From Streptomyces triticagri (GTDB taxonomy: Bacteria > Actinomycetota > Actinomycetes > Streptomycetales > Streptomycetaceae): 39,052 nucleotides of DNA. The notes under the pieces were generated by a model, which saw nothing but the letters and a program-made list of their open reading frames with translations, was not told the origin of the DNA and did not search any database. Location: the NCBI RefSeq assembly GCF_003429565.1, contig NZ_QUAK01000042.1, positions 1 to 39,052 of the forward strand, written 5' to 3'. Positions 1 through 8,068 of the stretch are shown in pieces (position 1 is the stretch's first letter; each line of letters starts with the position of its first letter). The translations under genes were made by a program, and so were the position numbers.

Positions 1-1167
1 GGCGTGCTGCCGCTGGTCGCCGCGGCCCGGCGCGGCTCGGTGGCGACGGTGCGCGCCCTGCTGCGACACGGGGCGTCCGGGCAGCGGGAGGCGCTGGACG
101 AGGCGCGGCGGTGGCCGGCCGCCGAAGTGGCGGAGCGTCTGCGGGAGCAGGTCGGTGCGCTGGGCGGGCCGGTGGTGTCGTACGTCCTGCCGGAGGGTTC
201 GGGCGTGGTCGTGGTGGCGGAGACGGTGCGCGCGGACGGGCCGGCCGGCGGCGCGGAGCTCGAGACCGGGCACGGGGCGATCGCGACGCTGCTCGAGCGG
301 GAGCTCGGCATCCGCTCGCCCTTCGGTGAACTCCTCGACCGCGCACTGCCGTTCCTGGATCCGGAGAACGAGAACTGGACGGAGTCGGTGGCCGCGCTGC
401 GCGGCAGGAACGACGAGATCACTTACCGTGCGGCCGCCGCGCTGAGCCGCTCCCCCGACCCGTGGCGGCGGGTGTTCGCGGTGGAGGTGCTCGGCGGCCT
501 CGACGACTCCTTCGGCCCTCGCGTGCTGCCTCTGCTGCGTGAACTCGCGCAGGAGCCGGGCTCGGACGGCGGTACGGGCGGCGGCGACGAGGACCAGGAG
601 GCGGGCGTCCATGCCGGTGTGGTCCCCCATACCGGTGTGGTCCCCCTGACGGGCCCCGGACGGGACGCCCGTACGGAACTGGTGCGCTCCCTGGTGCTCG
701 CCCTCGCCGGTCGGGGCGGGCCCGCCGCGGTCCACGACGTACTGCGGCACGCGGGCCATCCGGATGCCGCGGTCCGGCGGGCGGTGGCCTTCGCGCTGCA
801 CGAGCAACTGCCGGGCGGCGCCGAGGAGCCGGCGATCGCCGCGCTGGTACGGCTGTCCGCCGACCCGGACTCCGAGGTACGGGAGTGGTCGGTCACCGCG
901 CTCGGCCGGCTCGGCGGCGACGGTCCCGGCGTACGGGCCGCGCTGGCCGCCCGGCGGGCCGATGCCGATCCGGCGACCGCCGCGGAGGCGGCCCACGGGC
1001 TGGCGCTGCGCGGGGATCCACGGGCGGCGGACGCGGTGTTGCGGCTGCTGAGCATCGAGGACCCGGGCGGCCATGCGCATGCGACGGCGCGCGCGGCGGC
1101 GGAGCAGCTCCCTGACGAACCGCTCCGCCGCCGCCTGCTGCACACGGTGTCCCGGCACCGGGGCTGA
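1..1167 (+). CDS. HEAT-repeat protein with ankyrin-like N-terminus, 5'-truncated by window edge
   Basis: The reading frame is open from base 1, so the true start lies upstream. The GTG at base 4 is probably internal, because the first residues already form an ankyrin-like helix pair (LPLVAAARRGSVATVRALLRHGA). After a linker, HEAT-type helical repeats follow: one around residues 145-180 and more in the C-terminal 150 residues, with segments such as AVRRAVAFALHEQL and SEVREWSVTALGRLGG. Such repeats form a solenoid that binds proteins; no catalytic motif is visible. The spacer near residues 185-215 is rich in Gly, Asp and Val and contains a tandem 18-nt duplication at bases 614-646. The gene ends 24 bp before the convergent MFS gene. 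The fold is fairly certain. The partner and role are unknown. Confidence 0.75.
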   Translation, partial: GVLPLVAAARRGSVATVRALLRHGASGQREALDEARRWPAAEVAERLREQVGALGGPVVSYVLPEGSGVVVVAETVRADGPAGGAELETGHGAIATLLERELGIRSPFGELLDRALPFLDPENENWTESVAALRGRNDEITYRAAAALSRSPDPWRRVFAVEVLGGLDDSFGPRVLPLLRELAQEPGSDGGTGGGDEDQEAGVHAGVVPHTGVVPLTGPGRDARTELVRSLVLALAGRGGPAAVHDVLRHAGHPDAAVRRAVAFALHEQLPGGAEEPAIAALVRLSADPDSEVREWSVTALGRLGGDGPGVRAALAARRADADPATAAEAAHGLALRGDPRAADAVLRLLSIEDPGGHAHATARAAAEQLPDEPLRRRLLHTVSRHRG

Positions 1168-1190
1168 CCGCCGTGCCCGCTCGCCCGCCG

Positions 1191-2639
1191 TCACTCCTCG
1201 TGCGCGGCGATCGCGGTACGCGGCAGCGCGAGGCAGAGCAGCGCGCAGACGGCGAATCCGGCGATCACCCAGGGCATCGCGGCGCCGAGTGCATCGGTCA
1301 GGCCGTCCGGGGCGTGCTCGAAGAAGACCGTGCCGATCACCGCTGCCCCGAGCGCGCCGCCGAACTGCTGCGCCGTGGAGAAGATCCCGGACGCTCCCCC
1401 GGCGATGTCGGCCGGCACGGCGGACAGGACGACATTGACCAGCGGGACCACCAGGAAGCCGAGGCCGGCGCCGGCGATCAGCAGTCCGGGGGCCAGTGAC
1501 CAGGCGCCGGTGTGCACCTCGGCCGCGGCGTCCACGGCCGACCACACCCAGCCGAAACCGCCCGCCATCATCAGCGATCCGGCCACCAGGACCAGCCGGC
1601 CGAACCGCACGGCGAGCACATCGGCGATTGGCGCGGTGAGGAACCCTCCGACGGAGAAGGCGACGGTGAGCACGCCGGCCTGCATCGGCGTGTACCCCTG
1701 CCCGCCCTGCAGCCAGATCGCGAAGACCAGGAAGAAGCCCTGCATGCCGACGGAGAACAGGAGTTGGACGAGCACTCCCACCGAGAAGGCCGGCAGCCGG
1801 AAGGCCCTGGCCGGGAGCAGCGGCACGGTGCGGGCGCCGCGCCGGTGCGCCTCGAACAGCCCGAGCCCCGCGAGTCCGAGCACTCCGGCGGCGAGGCAGA
1901 GCCAACCCCACACCGGCCAGCCGTTCGCGTGGCCCTGGACCAGCGGCAGCACGATCGCGACGAGCGAACCGGCGAGCACCAGGCTGCCGATCACGTCCGG
2001 CCGTCCCGCGCCGCGCTCCCGCGTGGCCGGTACGACGACCAGGGCCGCCGCGAAGGTGGCCATCGCGACCGGCACATTGACCAGGAAGACCGAGCGCCAG
2101 CCGAGGCCGAAGAGGTCCGCGTCGGTGAGCACTCCGCCGAGCAGCAGCCCGATCGCGGAGGCGAAGCCGGCCACGGCGCCGTACATCCCGAAGGCCGCGC
2201 CGCGCTCCTTGCCGTGGAAGAGCGTGCGGAAGGAGCCGAGCACCTGTGGCATGAGCAGGGCCGCGGCGACGCCCTGCACGGCGCGGGCGGCGATCAGCTG
2301 GCCGGGGCTCTGGGCGACGCCGCAGGCCAGGCTGGCGAGGCCGAAGCCGGCGGTGCCGATCAGGAAGAGCACCTTGCGTCCGTACCGGTCGCCGAGGTGT
2401 CCGGCCACGATGAGCGTGGCGGCGAAGCCGAGGAGATAGGCCGACACCAGCCATTGCAGGGCGGTTTCGGAGGCGCCGAGGTCGCGGCCGATGGACGGGA
2501 TCGCGACATTGACGATGGTGACGTCGAGCAGGTCCATGAGGGCCGCGACCATCATCACGGCTGCCGCCGCCCAGCGGCGTGGATACGGGGCGGCGGCTGC
2601 GGTGCCGCCCGGCGGTGGGGTGGTGGTGGTCGCGGACAT
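1191..2639 (-). CDS. MFS drug-efflux transporter, DHA2 (EmrB/QacA-like, 14-TM) family
   Basis: This 482-aa membrane protein has the length and hydrophobic pattern of 14-helix proton-driven multidrug exporters. The first helix carries the family signature LMDLLDVTIVNVAIPSI. Motif A appears as GHLGDRYGRK after helix 2, and a glycine-rich antiporter-like motif C lies in helix 5 (AGFASAIGLLLGGVL). The ATG at 2639 follows a GGGAG ribosome site. The gene is divergent from a MarR regulator, and its promoter carries an operator also present before marR, so it is probably derepressed by a compound sensed by that regulator. The substrate cannot be read from sequence. The family call is firm and an antibiotic or solvent efflux role is inferred. 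Confidence 0.9.
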   Translation of the reverse strand: MSATTTTPPPGGTAAAAPYPRRWAAAAVMMVAALMDLLDVTIVNVAIPSIGRDLGASETALQWLVSAYLLGFAATLIVAGHLGDRYGRKVLFLIGTAGFGLASLACGVAQSPGQLIAARAVQGVAAALLMPQVLGSFRTLFHGKERGAAFGMYGAVAGFASAIGLLLGGVLTDADLFGLGWRSVFLVNVPVAMATFAAALVVVPATRERGAGRPDVIGSLVLAGSLVAIVLPLVQGHANGWPVWGWLCLAAGVLGLAGLGLFEAHRRGARTVPLLPARAFRLPAFSVGVLVQLLFSVGMQGFFLVFAIWLQGGQGYTPMQAGVLTVAFSVGGFLTAPIADVLAVRFGRLVLVAGSLMMAGGFGWVWSAVDAAAEVHTGAWSLAPGLLIAGAGLGFLVVPLVNVVLSAVPADIAGGASGIFSTAQQFGGALGAAVIGTVFFEHAPDGLTDALGAAMPWVIAGFAVCALLCLALPRTAIAAHEE

Positions 2640-2670
2640 CTCGTCTCCCGTGGCTGTTGTCGATGCGGTC

Positions 2671-2692
2671 GCTGGTGCTGGTGCTGGTGCTG
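2671..2692. repeat. Hexanucleotide tandem repeat (GCTGGT)x3.7
   Basis: Three full and one partial copy of GCTGGT lie in the untranslated leader of the MFS gene, between its promoter and its start codon. Such a tract can change copy number by slippage; an effect on expression is only a possibility. Confidence 0.6.
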
Positions 2693-2710
2693 TCGATCGC
2701 GCTGTCGCTG

Positions 2711-2743
2711 CAATTTATTTCGTTCGATCTAACGAAACAATTG
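2711..2743 (-). promoter_or_regulatory. MFS promoter with MarR-type operator in its spacer
   Basis: On the minus strand a -35 box TTGTTT (2740-2735) and a -10 box TAAATT (2717-2712) are exactly 17 bp apart. The spacer is filled by a perfect inverted repeat, TTTCGTT-cgatct-AACGAAA (2718-2737), with outer CAATT/AATTG arms. A related sequence lies before marR at 2775-2789. The position would block RNA polymerase when bound. The repressor is inferred to be the adjacent MarR protein. Confidence 0.7.
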
Positions 2744-2772
2744 CACGCGGTCCGGCATGATCACAAGTACTT

Positions 2773-2808
2773 AGTTCGAGCAAACGAAATTCTTGCTAGC
2801 CTCGGCCC
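2773..2808 (+). promoter_or_regulatory. marR promoter and second operator copy, probably leaderless
   Basis: TTCGAGCAAACGAAA (2775-2789) matches the MFS operator TTCGATCTAACGAAA (2723-2737) at 12 of 15 bases, in the same orientation. A -10-like TAGCCT at 2796-2801 lies six bases before the ATG, and no Shine-Dalgarno is present. This fits a leaderless transcript starting at or next to the ATG, with the operator covering the -35 region (autorepression). Confidence 0.6.
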
Positions 2809-3309
2809 ATGACCAGTGACAGCGGACGACGCGAGAAGGCCATCGAGGAGCTGACCGCGGCGGGCCGGGAGAGCAGCACGGTGTCCGTGATGTTCCATAC
2901 CGCCGTCGCATCCCTGCAGGGCCTCGGCGCCTCCGAGACGAAGACCCTCGAACTCCTTGAACGGCTCGGGGCGCTCACCGCGAAGGAGCTGGCCGAGCGC
3001 ACCGGGCTGCGGCCCGCGTCGGTGACCGGCCTGGTCGACCGCCTGGAGGCCAAGGGGTACGTCCGCCGGGTGAAGCACCCGACGGACAAGCGGCGGGTGC
3101 TGATCGAGTTCCGGCCGGAGAAGCTCGCCGAGGTCGCCCCGCTCTTCGACGACTGGGCACGTGAAGTGCACGCCCTGTACGAGGAGTTCAGCACGGAGGA
3201 GCTGGAGACGATCACGCGCTTTCTGCGTGGTTCGACCGCTCGTCAGCGGGAGGCCGCGGCACGCCTCTCGGAGGCGGCGGAGGGCGGCGCGGAGACCGGA
3301 CGGGGCTGA
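2809..3309 (+). CDS. MarR-family transcriptional regulator
   Basis: This 166-aa protein has the winged-helix layout of MarR dimers. It has an N-terminal dimerisation helix, recognition helices around LTAKELAERTGLRPASVTGLVDRLEAKGYV, and a wing with the family signature VKHPTDKRRVLIE, followed by C-terminal helices that complete the dimer interface. MarR proteins usually repress a divergent efflux gene and themselves, and release DNA on binding a phenolic or other small ligand. The divergent DHA2 exporter and two copies of one operator in the intergenic region support that here. No ribosome site precedes the ATG, consistent with leaderless translation. Confidence 0.9.
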   Translation: MTSDSGRREKAIEELTAAGRESSTVSVMFHTAVASLQGLGASETKTLELLERLGALTAKELAERTGLRPASVTGLVDRLEAKGYVRRVKHPTDKRRVLIEFRPEKLAEVAPLFDDWAREVHALYEEFSTEELETITRFLRGSTARQREAAARLSEAAEGGAETGRG

Positions 3310-3325
3310 CGATTCCGGCCGAGGG

Positions 3326-3352
3326 GATCGTTTTGATCGTATGCGATCGATA
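3326..3352 (+). promoter_or_regulatory. Operator motif GATCGTTTTGATCG before the DeoR/LacI-type regulator
   Basis: GATCGTTTTGATCG (3326-3339) is followed by GCGATCGAT (3344-3352). Near-identical boxes precede the ABC operon (4631-4644, with GCGATCGAT at 4668-4676) and the PL8 lyase gene (16875-16888). The recurrence only in front of these units marks it as the probable binding site of the regulator encoded just downstream, including autoregulation. Confidence 0.65.
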
Positions 3353-3434
3353 GGGTGATCGGGACAGTGTCCTGACCCGGTCGCGCCCCCGCTGCGTGCC
3401 GGACTCGACGACGCACGACGGAACCGGGAGCGGC

Positions 3435-4541
3435 ATGCGAGTCCATGTGGACCAGAGGCACGAGCAGTTGCTCGAACTCGTCCGGCAGCGCGGCAGTGTG
3501 CGCGTCGCCGAGCTGGCGGAGGCCCTCGGCGTCTCCGCGGTCACACTCCGCCGCGACGTGGAGGCGCTCGCCTCCCAGGGCCGGGTGCGCCGCATGCACG
3601 GAGCCGTGATCTGGCCGGGCGACCGGCCCGCACCGGCGGCCGGCCGGGCACCGCGGTCCGCCGACGGCCTGGTGGTCGGGATGGTCGTACCGACCACGCA
3701 CTACTACTACGCCGATGTGGTGCGCGGCGCCCGGGAGGCCGTCGAGGCGCAGGGGGCCCGCCTGGCCATCGGCATCTCGCAGTACCTGCCGGACGAGGAC
3801 GCGGCGCAGGTCGAGCGACTGGTCTCGGCGGGCATCGACGGGCTGCTCCTCACGCCGAACTGGGAGACGGGCGCGGCGCTCGACGACGAGGGGGGCTGGG
3901 TGGCGGACGTCCCGGTGCCGACGGTCCTCGTGGAGCGCTGGGCACCGCCCGGCCATCCGGCGGACGCCCTGGACCGGGTGCGTTCCGACCACGGCCACGG
4001 GGCTGCGGACGCGGTACGCCATCTCGCCTCCCTTGGACACCGGAAGGTCGCCCTGGCCATCCAGGAGTCGCCGACCGGTCGCGATCTGCGGCTCGGGTTC
4101 GAGTCGGCGGTGGCGACGCTCGGCCTGGACCGCGCGCCGGCGTCGCCGCTGGACTCGGAGCCGTCCGCGGGCGAGGCGGACCGCTTCGACCGCACCCTGG
4201 ACTATCTCTGCGAGGTGGTCGAACAGGACGGCGTCACGGCGGTGTTGGTGCACAGCGACGCCGACGCGATCGTGCTGGTGCCCAGGCTGCAGGCGCGCGG
4301 TGTGCGCGTACCGGAGGACCTGGCGGTGGTGGCGTACCTGGACGAGGTCGCCTCGCTGTCGGACCTGCCGCTCACGGCGGTGGCGCCGGCGACCCGGGCG
4401 GTGGGCGCGAAGGCGGCCGAGATCCTGCTGGCCGGGCTGGTCGAGGAGCGCGCCGGGGCGCGTCAACACACCGATCTGCTCCCGGAGTTGAGGGTCCGCG
4501 CATCGTGCGGCGCGGAGCAGTCGGAGCAGTCGGAGCGCTGA
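3435..4541 (+). CDS. Hybrid regulator: DeoR-type HTH with LacI-type sugar-binding domain
   Basis: The first 55 or so residues form a DeoR-type winged helix (RHEQLLELVRQRGSVRVAELAEALGVSAVTLRRDVEAL), with the DeoR wing signature RVRRMHGAV. From about residue 80 the protein is a periplasmic-binding-like effector domain of the LacI/GalR group, beginning VVGMVVPTTHYYYADVVRGAREA and containing GIDGLLLTPNW and DLAVVAYLDE. The ATG at 3435 was chosen over an upstream GTG at 3396 because GGGAG lies just before it; this gives 368 aa. The gene precedes a sugar ABC operon on the same strand, and both share an operator motif. It is therefore probably a repressor that senses the imported sugar or a breakdown product. 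The ligand is unknown. Confidence 0.85.
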   Translation: MRVHVDQRHEQLLELVRQRGSVRVAELAEALGVSAVTLRRDVEALASQGRVRRMHGAVIWPGDRPAPAAGRAPRSADGLVVGMVVPTTHYYYADVVRGAREAVEAQGARLAIGISQYLPDEDAAQVERLVSAGIDGLLLTPNWETGAALDDEGGWVADVPVPTVLVERWAPPGHPADALDRVRSDHGHGAADAVRHLASLGHRKVALAIQESPTGRDLRLGFESAVATLGLDRAPASPLDSEPSAGEADRFDRTLDYLCEVVEQDGVTAVLVHSDADAIVLVPRLQARGVRVPEDLAVVAYLDEVASLSDLPLTAVAPATRAVGAKAAEILLAGLVEERAGARQHTDLLPELRVRASCGAEQSEQSER

Positions 4542-4630
4542 GTCGAGGCACTGGACCGAGGCGCTGAGCCGAGGGCCTTCGGTGATGGAGGACCGCATCC
4601 GGGATGCGGCGGATCAGCACCTTGCCGAGC

Positions 4631-4678
4631 GATCGTTTTGATTGAGTTGGTCGTTCGCTCTTGACCGCGATCGATTTG
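4631..4678 (+). promoter_or_regulatory. Operator motif GATCGTTTTGATTG before the ABC operon
   Basis: GATCGTTTTGATTG (4631-4644) differs by one base from the copy before the regulator. A secondary box GCGATCGAT occurs at 4668-4676. The pair lies 78-123 bp upstream of the binding-protein start, in the only sizeable gap of the region (4542-4753). Confidence 0.6.
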
Positions 4679-4753
4679 GCGCAAAGGATGGCCGCGTTCA
4701 TCCACCTCTCCCGACCTGCCCCGCGCAGACCGAGGTCCCGTAGGAGCCGTGCC

Positions 4754-6088
4754 ATGCCGCGTACTTCCCGCACCTCCCGTACTGCCCGTACCTCCCGCAC
4801 CCTCGCCCTCACCGCATCCGTCGCCGCCCTGGCCGTGCTGGCCACGGCCTGCGGAGGCGGCGGCGACGATCCCGCGGCGGCGGGCTCCGAGGGCGAGCCG
4901 GTCACTCTCACCTACTGGTCGGCGACCGCCGGGGCCAAGGAGACGGTCGAGGCGTTCAACAAGACCCATACGAACATCAAGGTGAAGTTCTCCCTGGTCC
5001 CGGCCGGACCGGACGGCGTCGCCAAGCTGACCAACGCGGTCAAGGGCAACAACGCCCCGGACGTGGCCACCATGGACTACTCGCAGCTGCCCGAGTTCGC
5101 CAGCGACGGGAACCTCACCGATCTGACCGAGGTCGCGGGCGACAGCGTGCAGAAGGACTTCCCCTCGTCGATCGGCTCGCTCGTCAACCTGGGAGGCCGC
5201 ACCTGGGCCGTCCCCTTCGACGTGACGCCCATTCAACTCTTCTACCGCAAGGACCTGTTCAAGAAGTTCGACGTCGAGGTCCCGAAGACCTGGGACGACT
5301 ACCGCAAGGCGGCCGAGAAGATCACCAAGGCCGACCCGGACGTCCGTATCACCAACTTCGGCGGGGGCGACCCGGCCCTGCTCGCCGGACTCGCCTGGCA
5401 GGCCGGCGCCCGCTGGTACGGCACGAAGGGCGACGCCTGGAAGGTCGACATCGACAGCGCCGCGTCCCGGAAGGTCGCGAAGTACTGGGACGGACTGCTC
5501 GCCGACGGCCTCGCCTCGAAGACCCCGCTGTGGGGCGAGGGCGAGAACAAGGAGCGCGCCACGGGCAAGGTCGCCACCGTGATCGGCGCCTCCTGGAGCG
5601 CGGCCGCCTTCGGCCCCAGCTATCCCAAGCTGAAGGGCAAGTGGGGCATCGCCCCGCTGCCCAGCTGGGACGGAAAGCCCGCCACCGGCATGTACGGCGG
5701 CACCGCGTTCATCGCCCCCAAGCAGGAGTCGGACGCCAGGGCAGGGGCGGCGGCGGAGTTCATCCGCTGGGCCACCACCGACCCCGCGTCGATGAAGGCA
5801 CGGCTCGGCGCACAGAAGGACCCGAGCAGCGCGCTCCCGGCGAACGAGAACATGCGCAAGGTGGCGGCCAGGGAGTTCGACGGCTCGTACTGGGACGGCC
5901 AGGACGTGTACGAGCTGTCCGGTGCGGCCGCCGACACCATCGTCCCCGGCTGGACCTGGGGCCCGGTCCACCAGCAGGTCACCAGCGCCCAGATGACCAC
6001 CGGCGCCGCCCAGTCCAAGGCGCTGACCGCGGGCCAGTCCAGGGCGGAGAAGGCCGTGCGGGACCGCGGCCTGAAGCTGGCGGACTGA
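4754..6088 (+). CDS. Sugar ABC transporter substrate-binding lipoprotein
   Basis: This 444-aa extracellular solute-binding protein belongs to the family-1 (MalE-like) group. A basic N-region and hydrophobic stretch end in the lipobox LATAC, so Cys33 would be lipidated and the mature protein tethered outside the membrane. The mature part opens with VTLTYWSATAGAKETVEAFN, the usual first strand and helix. Later segments include NNAPDVATMDYSQLPEFA and WAVPFDVTPIQLFYRKDLF, typical of carbohydrate-binding members. The ATG at 4754 follows TAGGAG. Two permease genes follow but no ATPase gene, as is common for Streptomyces sugar importers that borrow the shared ATPase MsiK. The substrate is unknown; the regulon link to PL8 suggests unsaturated oligosaccharides. 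Confidence 0.9.
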   Translation: MPRTSRTSRTARTSRTLALTASVAALAVLATACGGGGDDPAAAGSEGEPVTLTYWSATAGAKETVEAFNKTHTNIKVKFSLVPAGPDGVAKLTNAVKGNNAPDVATMDYSQLPEFASDGNLTDLTEVAGDSVQKDFPSSIGSLVNLGGRTWAVPFDVTPIQLFYRKDLFKKFDVEVPKTWDDYRKAAEKITKADPDVRITNFGGGDPALLAGLAWQAGARWYGTKGDAWKVDIDSAASRKVAKYWDGLLADGLASKTPLWGEGENKERATGKVATVIGASWSAAAFGPSYPKLKGKWGIAPLPSWDGKPATGMYGGTAFIAPKQESDARAGAAAEFIRWATTDPASMKARLGAQKDPSSALPANENMRKVAAREFDGSYWDGQDVYELSGAAADTIVPGWTWGPVHQQVTSAQMTTGAAQSKALTAGQSRAEKAVRDRGLKLAD

Positions 6089-6092
6089 TCCG

Positions 6093-6137
6093 AGCCGGGG
6101 CCGGGCTGCGGACACCGCGCCCCGCCCCGGCCCGGCT
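6093..6137 (+). terminator. Intercistronic stem-loop between binding protein and permease genes
   Basis: AGCCGGG-g-CCGGG pairs with CCCGG-CCCGGCT, giving a 12-bp stem with one bulge, starting 5 bases after the stop codon. There is no U-tract. In sugar ABC operons a hairpin here usually protects the binding-protein mRNA or partly attenuates the permease genes; that role is inferred. Confidence 0.5.
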
Positions 6138-6191
6138 TCCTGCTCGTCGCCCGACGCTCCCCCGTACCGCCCGACCCGAAGGAGTCCGCGC

Positions 6192-7133
6192 GTGGTCTCA
6201 CCCTCACTCCGGTCCCGGAAGTCCACGGGTGCCAGGACCCTCTCCGGGGCCCGGCGCCAACAGCACGGCGCCGCGGCCTTGTTCATGGTGCCGTTCTTCG
6301 TCCTGTTCGCCGCGGCCACCGTCGCGCCGGTCGCGTACGCCGGCTGTATGAGCCTGTACGAGAAGCGGGCCTCGGGGCTCGGATTCGGCGGCGCGGAGCG
6401 GGCGTTCGCCGGAATCGGCAACTACACCAAGGCGCTCACCGACCCGGCGTTCCTGCATTCCTTCGGGAACATCGCGGTCTACTGCGCGATCTACATCCCC
6501 GTGATGATCGGCGGTGCGCTGGCCCTTGCGCTCTGTGTGGACTCCGCGCTCGCCCGGGCGAAGCGGTTCTTCCAGATCGCCTACTTCCTGCCGCACGCGG
6601 TGCCCGCGATCATCGCCTCGCTGATCTGGCTCTATCTGTACACCCCGGGCCTGAGCCCGGTCACCGACGCCCTCCAAGGGCTCGGTCTGCACTGGGACTT
6701 CCTCGGCTCCGACGAGACGCTCCTCTCGATCGTCAACATCTCGGCCTGGCAGTGGATCGGCTACAACATGATCATTTTCTATGCCGCGCTGCAGGCCGTC
6801 CCGCGCGAGACCCTGGAGGCCGCCCGGGTCGACGGCGCCGGTGAACTGCGCACGGCCCTGCGTATCAAGATCCCGATGATCAGCTCGACGGTCGTCCTGA
6901 CCCTGCTGTTCACCTGCGTCGGTGCCGTCCAGCTCTTCGACTCGCCGAAGATCGTGCAGCTGCGGGCGGACGGGATGTCGGAGGAGTGGTCGCCGACGAT
7001 GTTCATCTACAACGCCGCGTTCAAGGGGTACGACTACGGCCTCGCGGCCGCGGCCTCCCTGCTGCTCGCCCTCGTCGCGGGAGCCCTCTCCTTCGTCGTC
7101 ACCAAGCTCGGCAACCGGTGGAGGCAGTCATGA
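6192..7133 (+). CDS. Sugar ABC transporter permease (MalF/UgpA-like)
   Basis: This 313-aa inner-membrane permease has about six hydrophobic segments. The first is the N-terminal helix GAAALFMVPFFVLFAAATVAP. The cytoplasmic EAA loop that docks the ATPase reads EAARVDGAGELRTALRIKIP, around residues 215-235. Further family features are YFLPHAVPAIIASLIW and the long first periplasmic loop. The GTG start at 6192 is preceded by AAGGAG. The gene overlaps the next permease gene by 4 bases (ATGA), so the two are translationally coupled and form the channel heterodimer. Confidence 0.92.
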   Translation: MVSPSLRSRKSTGARTLSGARRQQHGAAALFMVPFFVLFAAATVAPVAYAGCMSLYEKRASGLGFGGAERAFAGIGNYTKALTDPAFLHSFGNIAVYCAIYIPVMIGGALALALCVDSALARAKRFFQIAYFLPHAVPAIIASLIWLYLYTPGLSPVTDALQGLGLHWDFLGSDETLLSIVNISAWQWIGYNMIIFYAALQAVPRETLEAARVDGAGELRTALRIKIPMISSTVVLTLLFTCVGAVQLFDSPKIVQLRADGMSEEWSPTMFIYNAAFKGYDYGLAAAASLLLALVAGALSFVVTKLGNRWRQS

Positions 7134-8068
7134 GCACCCGGACCACCCCGCTCCCCGCGCCCGTCGAGGGGGCCGTACCGCCGCCGCGGGCCGCGCATCC
7201 CGCGCCGAAGCCGCCGAACGCCCGCCGCCCCCGCCCGAGACCGACCGCGAAGCCGGTGGTCAACGCCGTGCTCGTGGTCTTCGCCCTCTACACCCTGATG
7301 CCGCTGACCTGGCTGCTCATCGCGTCGACGAAGAACCAGGAAGACCTGTTCGCCACCGACCCGTTCGGCCTCGGCGCCTTCCACTTCTTCACCAACCTCG
7401 GCGACCTCTTCACCCGCAACGACGGCATCTTCCTGCGCTGGATGGCGAACACCCTGCTCTACACGGTGGCCGGCGCGTTCCTCACCACCCTGATCTCGGT
7501 GGCCTGCGGATACGCCTTCGACAAGTACGACTTCCCGGGCAAGGAGAAGCTGTTCGGGGTCGTCCTGGTGGGCATCCTGGTGCCGTCCACGGTGCTCGCG
7601 CTGCCGCTGTATCTGATGGCGTCCGAGCTCGGCCTGGTCAACACGTACTGGGCCGTCCTGATCCCGAGTCTGGTCAATCCGTTCGCGGTCTATCTGGCCC
7701 GGGTGTTCTCGGAGGGGTACGTACCGGGCGAGGCCCTGGAGGCCGCCCGGATGGACGGTGCGGGCGAGGTGCGGATCTTCGCGCGGGTCTCGCTGCCGAT
7801 GCTGGCGCCCGGCTTCGTGACGATCTTCCTGTTCACCTTCACCGCCGCCTGGAACAGCTTCTACAGCTCTCTGATGATGCTCAATGACGAGAAGCTGTAT
7901 CCGGTCACCCTCGGTCTGTACACCTGGTACCAGAGCGTCCAGCAGCAGCCCGAGTACTACACCCTGGTCATCGTCGGCTCGCTCGTCTCCGTCGTCCCGC
8001 TGATCGTGGCCTTCCTCTGCCTGCAGCGCTTCTGGCGCTCCGGACTCACCGCGGGAGCCGTCAAGTGA
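7130..8068 (+). CDS. Sugar ABC transporter permease (MalG/UgpE-like)
   Basis: This 312-aa permease is the second channel subunit. A proline-rich cytoplasmic N-terminus of about 40 residues precedes the first membrane helix (VVNAVLVVFALYTLMPLTWLL). The EAA loop reads EAARMDGAGEVRIFARVSLP, and the C-terminus FWRSGLTAGAVK is typical of the MalG side. The ATG at 7130 overlaps the upstream stop as ATGA, and the end overlaps the next gene as GTGA. This shows that import and the following dehydrogenase belong to one operon. Confidence 0.92.
   Translation: MSTRTTPLPAPVEGAVPPPRAAHPAPKPPNARRPRPRPTAKPVVNAVLVVFALYTLMPLTWLLIASTKNQEDLFATDPFGLGAFHFFTNLGDLFTRNDGIFLRWMANTLLYTVAGAFLTTLISVACGYAFDKYDFPGKEKLFGVVLVGILVPSTVLALPLYLMASELGLVNTYWAVLIPSLVNPFAVYLARVFSEGYVPGEALEAARMDGAGEVRIFARVSLPMLAPGFVTIFLFTFTAAWNSFYSSLMMLNDEKLYPVTLGLYTWYQSVQQQPEYYTLVIVGSLVSVVPLIVAFLCLQRFWRSGLTAGAVK

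Noticed and set aside
1330..2732. Long open frames opposite the MFS gene
   Set aside because: These are antisense frames kept open by high GC at third positions; their products are rich in Arg, Pro and His without any domain, while the minus-strand frame is a clear transporter.
3396..3434. GTG at 3396 as start of the DeoR/LacI-type regulator
   Set aside because: No ribosome site; the added 13 residues are not part of the HTH, and the ATG at 3435 has GGGAG in front of it.
4669..4680. GATCGATTTGG as a fourth full regulon operator
   Set aside because: Matches only the first half of the motif; treated as a secondary box within the 4631 site.
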